Shown here: piece by piece, positions 1-5,545 of the stretch
Layout: every line of letters begins with the position of its first letter
Numbering within the stretch: position 1 is the first letter of the stretch
Assembly: GCA_004555705.1 (NCBI GenBank)
Contig: SFHI01000063.1
Location: forward strand, 1 to 9,245
DNA from: Clostridiales bacterium
GTDB lineage: Bacteria; Bacillota; Clostridia; Oscillospirales; Oscillospiraceae
Length of the DNA: 9,245 nucleotides
Reading direction: 5' to 3'
Notes under the pieces: model-generated
What the model was told of the DNA's origin: nothing
Databases searched by the model: none
Seen by the model: the letters and a program-made list of their open reading frames with translations, nothing else
Program-made: the position numbers and the translations under genes

Positions 1-2550
1 GTCGCTGAAATCATAGACGGACTGAATGACGATGTTGTTCCCATCCCGGAACACATCCTCCACCTGGCCGTCGTACCATTCGTAATTGAACGACCACAGC
101 TGGAAATTGGTCAGGTCCATATAGGTATTGGTGTTCCACTGGCTCAGGGGGCTGTCCACCGTGTCCCCGGCCCACTCCAGATTGTAGGTGACGCCATCCC
201 GCCACATTCCGCCGGTGTGTCCAACCAGCTCGCTGGGGTCCTCCCGGTTAACATAACGTACATCCATCAGGTAATCCGCGCCGTTCTTCCACACCTCTTC
301 GGTCATGTAGTACTCCGAATCCCGCAGCTCCGTATTCCATTCGATGCTGTAGATATGGCTGTACTCTCCGTACAGCAGATCCACATAGGCCTCCCGGCAC
401 TGCTCCAGCAGGGTTTTGTACTCCTCATCATACAGCCGGAACTTGGCGTAGCAGACCTGGGTATCGGTCTGACCGTCGCCGTAGGTGAAGGTGTAGTAGT
501 TGCCGATGCGGTAGAAGCCTCCGGGAAGGGAACCGTAATTGTCCTCCCAGTGGATGGTCTGGGTGCTGCCGCTGCCAAGGGTTTGGGGGGCGATGGTCTT
601 GAAATCTCCCTTTGGGGGCAGAGTCGTCCACACGCCGTCCACCAGCTGTTCGATAAAGTAGGTGTCCCCCGCCTGAATGGTGCCGCTTTCGATGGTGGCG
701 TTGCCGTAGGGGATGGAGCACTCCACCACCAGCTTGGCACCGGTGGGGGTCACATCCTCCGCGCCGAATTTGAAGAACCATTCGCCGCCCGCGAATTTCC
801 AGCCCATCTGGCCGGAGCCCAGCATGAAGTCCTTATCATAGGCGGTCTTGTTGCTGGGTACCTCGGTGACCTGATCCTGCAGCAGCCGGTAGGTTTCCAG
901 CTCCTCCTGGGTGAGAACTTCCTCCGCCACGGAGCGGATTTTGCCCTCGATCTGATCCGGGGTTTCCTCCAGAAGCGTCAGCTCCTGGTGGTAGCGCACC
1001 TCGCCGTCCTCGTCCTCCTCCGGCAGCAGGCAGACATAATCCGAAAGGATGCTTTGGATGGTTCCGTCCTCCAGGAAGGTGTAGGTCAAAAAGCCCTGAT
1101 AGGTCTGCTCCCGGACCGTCCACTCCACCGCCATGGAGACCGTGTCCCCGCTCTGTACCCCGGAGCCCTCCGGGAAGGTGACGGTCTTGCCTGCTGGGGA
1201 GAAGGCGGCAAGGATTCTCGCCGGGTCGTAGTCCCAATCCTCCCAGGCCCAGGCATCTCCCATGTAGCTGGCCGTCCGGCCATCCAGCACCAGCATACCG
1301 GCACCTGCGATAACGCTGCCATCCTCCTGGGGCAGATACAGCCAGTTCTCCCCACTCTTCTGCAGGGCCGCGGTATAGGCGGACACGCCGTAGTGGGGGT
1401 TGGTGCTGTACCCGCCGCAGTCCAGGTGAACACTGTAGCTGTTCCGGCTCAGAAGCTCGTTCATGGCCTGCTCACAGGTATAGGCGATCTCGCTTTCCGA
1501 CAGGTTGGAGGCGAAGCCCGTTTCCTTGGCCGGGAGGGTTTCCTCCGGGGCATTGGCGGAAGCATCGTTCTCCGGCTCCCCCTTGGGACTGGTGACGAGA
1601 CACACCGCCACAAAGATGATGGCGATGACGCTGACTAAACTCACCCAGAAGCCGGGCTTGCGGTAATTCAGCACGCTTAAGATCCGCTTCTTCACGTCCA
1701 CCTCGCCGAAGGCCACGGGGCAGGCGGCGTAGTGGGCGCGGTTGGCGGAGCAGTTCAGCAGGGCGGCGGAGTATGCCTTCCGTTCCTCCGCCTCCATGAA
1801 CCGGATCACCCGTTCGTCACAGGCCATCTCAATGTCCCGGCAGAGCAGGAGGTAGCTGACCCACACCAGGGGATTGAACCAGTGCAGCGCCAGGGCGATG
1901 TAGCCCAGCATCTTGATCCAGTGATCCCCCTTCTCCAGGTGGGTGCGCTCATGGGCCAGGATGTAGCGCCGCTCCTTCCGGGACATCCCCATGGGGATGT
2001 AGATTTTCGGCTTGATGAAGCCCAGGATGAAGGCGGTATCGATGCCCTCGCACTCCCAGCCGCCGGGGATTTTCACCGCGAGGCGGACTTTTCGTTTCAG
2101 ATTTATGTAGCAGACCAGGCTGTAGACTCCGAAGAGCGACGCCACAGTCAGCCAGGCCCAGGGGATCAGCGCTTTCCAGTCGAAGGACGCTTTCCCCGCC
2201 GGGGCGGGAGCCGCGGGCGTTTCCACGGAAACCGGGGCGGGCTCTGTCACCGCCGGGGTGGGAACGGAAAAGGTGGGCGCTTCCACCCCGGGCTCCCCGG
2301 CGTCCCGTACAGGCTCCGCCGGCTCCCACTGGTCGGCGGGCTGTTCCCAACGGATGGGGGCCACCTCTATGGGTTCGGGCTGGAGACTCAGGCTGCTCTG
2401 AAGCTCAAAGGGCATCAGCAGCCGGAGCCCCGCCAGCACCCACAGGAAGCACACATATTTCTTCGGCGCCCGCCGCAGCACCAGCACCGCCAGAATCACA
2501 ATGCTGCCATGAAAGCTGGCAGTCAGAATATTGCGAAATAACTCGTTCAT
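1..2550 (-). CDS. M56 (BlaR1-type) membrane metallopeptidase with large extracellular region, partial (C-terminus outside window)
   Basis: The reading frame is open from the ATG at 2550 to the left edge, giving 850 residues with no stop. The start is set by a GAGGTGA ribosome binding site 5 bases upstream. Hydrophobic segments lie at about residues 8-25, 32-47, 131-149 and 302-320. The cytoplasmic zinc-protease motif HERTH is at 200-204, followed by the M56 signature around DIEMACDE at 239-246, including the downstream glutamate ligand. A Pro/Ala/Glu-rich stretch lies at about 50-120. After the last membrane segment come more than 500 probably extracellular residues; about 600-708 resemble a bacterial Ig-like domain (pattern of 'DGVWTTLP', then 'YGSLPGGFYRIG'). 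In this family ligand sensing activates the protease, which leads to cleavage of a BlaI-type repressor; such a repressor is encoded just upstream. No penicillin-binding SxxK-type sensor domain was recognised in the visible part, so the ligand is unknown. The true C-terminus is off-window. Confidence 0.9.
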   Translation of the reverse strand, partial: MNELFRNILTASFHGSIVILAVLVLRRAPKKYVCFLWVLAGLRLLMPFELQSSLSLQPEPIEVAPIRWEQPADQWEPAEPVRDAGEPGVEAPTFSVPTPAVTEPAPVSVETPAAPAPAGKASFDWKALIPWAWLTVASLFGVYSLVCYINLKRKVRLAVKIPGGWECEGIDTAFILGFIKPKIYIPMGMSRKERRYILAHERTHLEKGDHWIKMLGYIALALHWFNPLVWVSYLLLCRDIEMACDERVIRFMEAEERKAYSAALLNCSANRAHYAACPVAFGEVDVKKRILSVLNYRKPGFWVSLVSVIAIIFVAVCLVTSPKGEPENDASANAPEETLPAKETGFASNLSESEIAYTCEQAMNELLSRNSYSVHLDCGGYSTNPHYGVSAYTAALQKSGENWLYLPQEDGSVIAGAGMLVLDGRTASYMGDAWAWEDWDYDPARILAAFSPAGKTVTFPEGSGVQSGDTVSMAVEWTVREQTYQGFLTYTFLEDGTIQSILSDYVCLLPEEDEDGEVRYHQELTLLEETPDQIEGKIRSVAEEVLTQEELETYRLLQDQVTEVPSNKTAYDKDFMLGSGQMGWKFAGGEWFFKFGAEDVTPTGAKLVVECSIPYGNATIESGTIQAGDTYFIEQLVDGVWTTLPPKGDFKTIAPQTLGSGSTQTIHWEDNYGSLPGGFYRIGNYYTFTYGDGQTDTQVCYAKFRLYDEEYKTLLEQCREAYVDLLYGEYSHIYSIEWNTELRDSEYYMTEEVWKNGADYLMDVRYVNREDPSELVGHTGGMWRDGVTYNLEWAGDTVDSPLSQWNTNTYMDLTNFQLWSFNYEWYDGQVEDVFRDGNNIVIQSVYDFSD

Positions 2551-2555
2551 CAAAA

Positions 2556-2562
2556 TCACCTC
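2556..2562 (-). promoter_or_regulatory. Ribosome binding site of the M56 gene
   Basis: On the minus strand GAGGTGA lies 5 bases before the ATG at 2550. This fixes that start over the ATG at about 2568, which is in a different frame and has no comparable site. Confidence 0.75.
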
Positions 2563-2597
2563 GTTCATGGTAAATCGAGAAAAGCACTGTTTAGGGA

Positions 2598-2654
2598 ACG
2601 AATTGACAATTAACAATTGACAATTGACAATTAAGGTGTCCCTTCGGGACGAAT
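2598..2654 (+). repeat. Left heptamer arm (five AATTGAC units plus hairpin)
   Basis: Units run from 2601 to 2635: AATTGAC, AATTAAC, AATTGAC, AATTGAC, AATTAAG. A 5-bp hairpin with a 3-base loop follows at 2638-2650. Each intact unit followed by another contains the hexamer TTGACA, a perfect -35 box, so the arm offers several possible -35 boxes on the plus strand. No good -10 box was seen. Confidence 0.8.
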
Positions 2655-2666
2655 AGAAAAGAGGGC

Positions 2667-2875
2667 GATTAATTGTTGTTTGGCGCACTGAAAAAGAGCT
2701 ATCATTGCGAACCAGGCCGCAGCCTGGTGTGGCAATCCCCCAACAATTCAGGACGGTTTGTTAGGGCGTTTGTCCGTTTTTTGTACATTCCGGAATATCC
2801 GGGGGATTGCCACACCAGCGTGCGCGCTGGTTCGCAATGACAGTTCTATTTGAGTGCGACAAACAACAATTTGCC
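2667..2875 (-). repeat. Palindromic intergenic element, copy A (subfamily A/D)
   Basis: This approximately 209 bp element has long, imperfect inverted arms. The ends read AATTGTTGTTTG (2671-2682) and its reverse complement (2860-2871). Inside them come CATTGCGAACC, a small hairpin (CCAGGC-CGCA-GCCTGG on the left, CCAGCG-TGCG-CGCTGG on the right) and GTGGCAATCCCCC facing its reverse complement. The approximately 60-base centre, read on the minus strand, differs from copy D at only about six positions by eye, which defines its orientation. The left inner flank is decayed relative to the other copies (ATCATTGCGA instead of GTCATTGCGA). It sits inside the heptamer-repeat element. No clear target-site duplication was seen. 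Confidence 0.85.
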
Positions 2876-2907
2876 AGACTGCCGCGATGACCTGACTGTC
2901 ATTTTCA

Positions 2908-2965
2908 ATCATCCCCGAAGGGGATTCCATAATTGTCAATTGTGAATTGTCAATTGTCAATTCGT
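2908..2965 (-). repeat. Right heptamer arm, inverted copy of the left arm
   Basis: Read on the minus strand, it has five heptamers (AATTGAC, AATTGAC, AATTCAC, AATTGAC, AATTATG) followed by a hairpin with a 6-bp stem and a GAA loop on the plus strand (2911-2925 region). It begins 31 bases past the repressor stop codon. On the minus strand it carries three TTGACA hexamers facing the M56 gene, so a weak promoter here is possible, but no convincing -10 box follows. Confidence 0.8.
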
Positions 2966-2995
2966 AAGCGAAAGCGCCATTTCCCTCCCGGGTGG

Positions 2996-3364
2996 TTATT
3001 CCTCTTCCCCGGAGTAGCTGTCGATGAGGGCGCGAAGCTGGTCCACTTCCTCCTTGCTCAGCTTCTTGCCCCGGGAGAAAGCCGCGATGAAGGCGGGCAT
3101 GGAGCCCTCGAAGGTTTCCTCCACCATTTCCGTGAGTCTGGCCTGCTGGGCCTGCTCCTTGGACACCAGGGCCGTCACCGTGGCGTTTTCGTTCTTCACC
3201 ACGCCCCGCTCGGACAGACGGCGGATCACGGTATAAGTAGTGGCCTTGGACCAGCCTAAGTGCTCCCGGCACAGCTCCACCAGCTTCGTGGAGTTCACCG
3301 GTTCGTTGTCCCACAGGATCAGGCAGAAACGGTATTCACTTTCAAAAATCCTCGGTACGTTCAT
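2996..3364 (-). CDS. BlaI/MecI/CopY-family winged-helix repressor
   Basis: This 122-residue protein is the usual size for the family. The winged-helix DNA-binding region covers about residues 1-68, with the recognition helix around 'WSKATTYTVIRRL' (38-50) and a wing near 'VKNENATVTALV'. The C-terminal part (about 75-118) matches the dimerisation region, including 'FEGSMPAFIAAF' and 'KKLSKEEVDQLRALID'. The ATG at 3364 is chosen because GGAGGG lies 6 bases upstream; the in-frame ATGs at 3370 and 3403 are too close to, or upstream of, that site. Repressors of this family bind palindromes as dimers and are inactivated by cleavage triggered by a BlaR1/M56 partner. In S. aureus BlaI the cut is Asn101-Phe102; here the aligned pair looks like Ala95-Phe96. 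The M56 gene lies downstream on the same strand, but across a 445-base repeat-filled gap. Two palindromes in its own promoter suggest autoregulation. Confidence 0.92.
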   Translation of the reverse strand: MNVPRIFESEYRFCLILWDNEPVNSTKLVELCREHLGWSKATTYTVIRRLSERGVVKNENATVTALVSKEQAQQARLTEMVEETFEGSMPAFIAAFSRGKKLSKEEVDQLRALIDSYSGEEE

Positions 3365-3370
3365 AATCAT

Positions 3371-3376
3371 CCCTCC
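3371..3376 (-). promoter_or_regulatory. Ribosome binding site of the BlaI-type repressor
   Basis: GGAGGG on the minus strand lies 6 bases before the ATG at 3364. It leaves only zero bases before the ATG at 3370, so it selects the shorter 122-residue protein. Confidence 0.75.
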
Positions 3377-3382
3377 ATAGGA

Positions 3383-3398
3383 GTTTAATATATTAAAC
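3383..3398. promoter_or_regulatory. Operator 1, perfect 16-bp palindrome
   Basis: GTTTAATATATTAAAC is a perfect inverted repeat. It lies just downstream of the predicted transcription start of the repressor gene, between the -10 box and the ribosome binding site. Family repressors bind short palindromes of this kind, so it is a likely roadblock-type operator. The half-site GTTTAA/TTAAAC differs from the classical TACA/TGTA core of MecI/CopY, so assignment rests on position and symmetry. Confidence 0.75.
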
Positions 3399-3409
3399 CT
3401 CATGCCGCA

Positions 3410-3438
3410 AGTTTAACACATTAAACCTCCCCTGTCAA
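3410..3438 (-). promoter_or_regulatory. Promoter of the BlaI-type repressor
   Basis: On the minus strand a perfect TTGACA (-35, 3438-3433) is followed, after 17 bases, by TAAACT (-10, 3415-3410; four of six matches), with a TGn extension just before the -10. Transcription should start near 3403. Operator 2 overlaps the -10 and operator 1 lies immediately downstream. Confidence 0.75.
3411..3426. promoter_or_regulatory. Operator 2, near-perfect palindrome over the -10/spacer
   Basis: GTTTAACACATTAAAC has the same two half-sites as operator 1 but a non-symmetric centre. The two palindrome centres are 28 bp apart. It covers most of the -10 box and part of the spacer of the predicted repressor promoter, where bound repressor would block RNA polymerase. 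Confidence 0.75.
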
Positions 3439-3479
3439 CCCCAAATCCAACAAAATATTCCAGCACACAAAGCCAGACA

Positions 3480-3718
3480 GACAAATTGGTGTTTGTCGAA
3501 TACTTGCTGTCATTGCGAGCCAGTGCGCACACTGGCGTGGCAATCCCCCGGTTGAAAGGAATCAGGTGACGATTACTACCAAAAATCGCAGCAATTTCCG
3601 CTCTCCTGGGTACTTTTCGATACATTTTTCCTCTAACCGGGGGATTGCCACACCAGTCTGCGGACTGGTTCGCAATGACAGATATTTTGCAACGCGCCCT
3701 TTCAAACAACAATTTGTC
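3480..3718 (-). repeat. Palindromic intergenic element, copy B (subfamily B/C)
   Basis: The element spans about 239 bp. Ends read GACAAATTGG at 3480 and AATTTGTC at 3711-3718. Each arm has TGTCATTGCGA, a hairpin (CCAGTG-CGCA-CACTGG on the left, CCAGTC-TGCG-GACTGG on the right) and GTGGCAATCCCCCGGTT. The approximately 89-base centre is unrelated to A/D but aligns without gaps, on the minus strand, to copy C (about 22 differences by eye). It fills the space between the two divergent promoters of the repressor and vanZ-like genes without touching either. Open frames through it translate repeat arms only. Confidence 0.85.
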
Positions 3719-3752
3719 GCTTTGCCAGTCGGGCGGATATCCCACAATTCCC

Positions 3753-3781
3753 TTGCAAACCGGGTATTTTTCTGCTATAAT
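3753..3781 (+). promoter_or_regulatory. Promoter of the vanZ-like gene
   Basis: TTGCAA (3753-3758, four of six matches to the -35 consensus), a 17-base spacer, and a perfect TATAAT (3776-3781) preceded by TG plus one base (extended -10). The transcript would start around 3788, giving a leader of under 20 bases, just enough for the ribosome binding site. The box lies 35 bases past the end of copy B. Confidence 0.8.
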
Positions 3782-3805
3782 GCGCCGGTAACAGGAGGGA
3801 CGATG

Positions 3806-4276
3806 ATGGACAAGCGCCGGAAAATTGAAAAATGGATTCTGGCGCTGTACGCCCTGGGGATGCTGGTGCTGCTGTTCCACCGGGAGGTGCCGGAAAGCAC
3901 CGCGCCCTATTTCGAGCAGCTCACCCGCCACATAAATCTCTCCCCCCTGCGGACCATCCGGCTCTACTGGGGGCTTCTGAGGCATCCCCGGCCCCCGCTG
4001 GTGCGGCTGGCGGTGGTCAACCTGGCGGGAAATATCGTCCTGTTCATCCCCCTGGGGTATCTGCTGCGGGCGGTGTTCCCCAAGCTGCGGAAATCCTGGC
4101 GGGCGCTGCTGGCAGCGGCGGGGATCATTATTCTGGTGGAGCTGTGCCAGATGATCACGCTCCTGGGTACCTGTGACGTAGACGATCTGATTCTGAACCT
4201 TCTGGGCTGCGCCCTCGGCTGCGGCCTCTATTCCCTCACAGTCCCCAAAAACAAAAACAAACCGGAGCCAACCTAG
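3806..4276 (+). CDS. VanZ-family membrane protein
   Basis: This 156-residue protein has about four membrane segments (10-24, 68-91, 99-120, 125-145). The family motifs are present: NLSPL at 44-48, NLAGNIVLFIPLG at 72-84, a Glu-x-x-Gln pair at 112/115, and DVDDLILNLLG at 124-134. AGGAGG at 3793-3798 is 7 bases before the ATG at 3806; the adjacent ATG at 3803 is also possible (spacing 4). VanZ itself confers low-level teicoplanin resistance, but most chromosomal family members are of unproven function, probably at the cell envelope. No vanA/vanH/vanX or vanRS genes are nearby, so a glycopeptide-resistance cluster is not supported. It forms a single-gene transcription unit with its own promoter and terminator. 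Confidence 0.9.
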   Translation: MDKRRKIEKWILALYALGMLVLLFHREVPESTAPYFEQLTRHINLSPLRTIRLYWGLLRHPRPPLVRLAVVNLAGNIVLFIPLGYLLRAVFPKLRKSWRALLAAAGIIILVELCQMITLLGTCDVDDLILNLLGCALGCGLYSLTVPKNKNKPEPT

Positions 4277-4290
4277 GCTCCGGTTTTCCG
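4259..4290 (+). terminator. Intrinsic terminator overlapping the end of the vanZ-like gene
   Basis: A perfect 11-bp stem (AAACCGGAGCC at 4259-4269 with its complement at 4276-4286) encloses a 6-base loop and is followed by a T-rich tail (TTCCGTTTT, interrupted by CCG). The last five codons and the TAG stop (4274-4276) lie inside the hairpin. Confidence 0.85.
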
Positions 4291-4309
4291 TTTTATGAGA
4301 TATTCAAAC

Positions 4310-4549
4310 GACAAATTGGGAATTTGAAAAGGTGCGTTTCAAATCACCTGTCATTGCGAACCAGTCCGCAGACTGGTGTGGCAATCCCCCGGTTAGAAAG
4401 GAAATGTACCGAAAAGTTCCCTGGAATGTGAGCCTGACTGCGATTTTTGGTGGAAATCGTTACCTGGTTCGGTTCAACCGGGGGATTGCCACGCCAGTGT
4501 GCGCGCTGGTTCGCAATGACAGCATTTATTCAGCAAACACCAATTTGTC
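4310..4549 (+). repeat. Palindromic intergenic element, copy C (subfamily B/C)
   Basis: The element spans about 240 bp, with ends GACAAATT (4310-4317) and AATTTGTC (4542-4549). Arm hairpins are CCAGTC-CGCA-GACTGG on the left and CCAGTG-TGCG-CGCTGG on the right (one G-T pair). GGCAATCCCCCGGTT faces AACCGGGGGATTGCC. The centre aligns without gaps to the reverse complement of copy B. It occupies the gap between the convergent vanZ-like and cbiL genes, 23 bases past the vanZ terminator and 39 bases past the cbiL stop. Nothing else was seen in that gap. Confidence 0.85.
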
Positions 4550-4588
4550 GCTCTGCCTTCCCGATCGCGGCGCTGCGGTCCGGGGCGC

Positions 4589-5275
4589 TCAGCCCCTCTT
4601 CTCCTTCACCACCACCACGCTGAAATAGCTGGCGGTTTCCTCCAGGGTGTCGATATTTCTGTGAATCCGCTCCCCCTCCATGCCGCAGCACTCCACGGCC
4701 ATGGCGTCGAAGCGCTCCCGGTCGATCTGGGCGCGGACCTTGCCCATGCTCCTGCCGGATTTCATGAGCACCTTGTTCCCCGGCTCCTTCAGGGCCTCCC
4801 CGGCGTCCGGGTAGGAGGCGGGGATGATCTGCAGCCGCTCTGAGCGCTCGCACAGAGACGTATCCAGGGCTGCCGCCACGGCGCAGAAGGAGGGTACCCC
4901 GGGAATCATCCGGGTCTCGTAGCCCTGCGCCTTCAGAATATGGTGCAGGTACATGGGGGTGGCGTAGATGGAGGGGTCTCCCAGGGTGAGGAAGGCCACC
5001 GAAAGCCCCTGGTCCAGCTTCTGTGCCACCTGGCTGGCGGCCTTGGCATGGGCGGCTTCCAGAGCCGCCCGGTCCCGGGTCATGGGCATATCGCACAGCA
5101 GCAGCTCCTTGTCCCGGAGCAGGTCCCCGGCGATTTTTCCGGCGGCATTCTCCCCGGAACCACTGGCCGGCAGCGCCGCCACCGGGCACTCCCGGATGAT
5201 CCGGGCCGCCTGAAAGGTCATCAGCTCCGGGTCCCCCGGCCCCACGCCCACACAGTAAAAGATTCCCTTGTTCAT
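4589..5275 (-). CDS. cbiL: Precorrin-2/cobalt-precorrin-2 C20-methyltransferase
   Basis: The 228-residue length is normal for the family. The N-terminal SAM-dependent tetrapyrrole methylase motif GVGPGDPELMT is at 10-20, typical of the CobI/CbiL branch. The LTLGDPSIYAT motif is at 96-106, followed by MYLHHIL and the 'MIPGVPSF' loop. The enzyme transfers a methyl group from SAM to C20 of the corrin precursor in cobalamin synthesis. In an anaerobe the cobalt-containing substrate (CbiL) is the likelier one, and that choice is inference. The ATG at 5275 has AGGGAG 7 bases upstream; the in-frame GTG at 5296 lacks such a site. No other cobalamin gene is in the window, and no B12 riboswitch was recognised upstream, where copy D begins 48 bases before the start. 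Confidence 0.92.
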   Translation of the reverse strand: MNKGIFYCVGVGPGDPELMTFQAARIIRECPVAALPASGSGENAAGKIAGDLLRDKELLLCDMPMTRDRAALEAAHAKAASQVAQKLDQGLSVAFLTLGDPSIYATPMYLHHILKAQGYETRMIPGVPSFCAVAAALDTSLCERSERLQIIPASYPDAGEALKEPGNKVLMKSGRSMGKVRAQIDRERFDAMAVECCGMEGERIHRNIDTLEETASYFSVVVVKEKRG

Positions 5276-5323
5276 GTATGATCTCCCTTGTTTCACAGAT
5301 TATTTCCTTTTCCGTACCGCAGT

Positions 5324-5538
5324 GAAAAATTGGTGTTTGAAGGTGCGCGCTGAATAAAACGCTGTCATTGCGAGCCAGTGCGCACACTGGCGTGGCAATC
5401 CCCCGGTTTTTCCGGAATGTACGAAAAACGGATAAACGCCCTAACGAATCGTCCTGAATTGTTGGGGGATTGCCACACCAGTCTGCGGACTGGTTCGCAA
5501 TGACAGTTCTATTTTGGTGCGCCAAACACCAATTTGCC
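5324..5538 (+). repeat. Palindromic intergenic element, copy D (subfamily A/D)
   Basis: The element spans about 215 bp. Its ends read GAAAAATTGGTGTTTG (5324 on) and CAAACACCAATTTGCC (ending 5538). Arm hairpins are CCAGTG-CGCA-CACTGG on the left and CCAGTC-TGCG-GACTGG on the right. Its centre is nearly identical to the reverse complement of copy A's. It ends 7 bases from the stop codon of the ATPase gene and fills the gap between that gene and cbiL. Confidence 0.85.
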
Positions 5539-5545
5539 GCACTGT

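Larger units (their letters stand above)
2598..2965. repeat. Composite inverted-repeat element with heptamer-repeat ends, enclosing palindromic element copy A
   Basis: Two arms of about 57 bases (2598-2654 and, inverted, 2908-2965) match at almost every position. Each arm starts with ACG, then five tandem heptamers of consensus AATTGAC, then a short hairpin (GTCCC-TTC-GGGAC on the left; ATCCCC-GAA-GGGGAT on the right). Between the arms lies a different palindromic element (copy A). The whole composite fills almost all of the gap between the repressor and M56 genes. No protein gene was found in it. Short open frames here translate the repeat itself and have no ribosome binding sites. Whether this is a mobile element, a structured RNA or both is not settled by the sequence. 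Confidence 0.8.

Noticed and set aside
217..1638. Long plus-strand open frame (473 codons) opposite the M56 gene
   Set aside because: It is antisense to a clear M56 protein, has no ribosome binding site or family motifs, and GC-rich codon structure makes such shadow frames common.
2935..2965. Promoter for the M56 gene in the right heptamer arm
   Set aside because: Three TTGACA boxes face the gene, but the best -10 candidates at 16-17 bases match only about three of six positions.
3806..4276. Part of a vancomycin-resistance cluster
   Set aside because: Only a vanZ-family gene is present, with its own promoter and terminator; no vanH/A/X/Y or vanR/S neighbours, and the family is widespread without resistance function.
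4332..4628. Apparent small proteins containing 'VIANQSADWCGNPP' and 'NRGIATPVCALARNDS' peptides (also at 3413-3985 and 4530-5525)
   Set aside because: These peptides are translations of the palindromic element arms and recur in every copy on both strands; they lack ribosome binding sites and run into or out of real genes out of frame.
2598..5538. CRISPR array
   Set aside because: The repeats are few, long, inverted relative to each other and separated by genes; there are no regular spacers and no cas genes.
5324..5538. Copy D as intrinsic terminator of the ATPase operon
   Set aside because: The arms form a large hairpin, but no T-run follows it on the minus strand, so a rho-independent terminator cannot be claimed.
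5276..5540. Cobalamin riboswitch upstream of cbiL
   Set aside because: The upstream region is element D plus a leader of about 48 bases; no B12 box or other recognisable aptamer core was seen.
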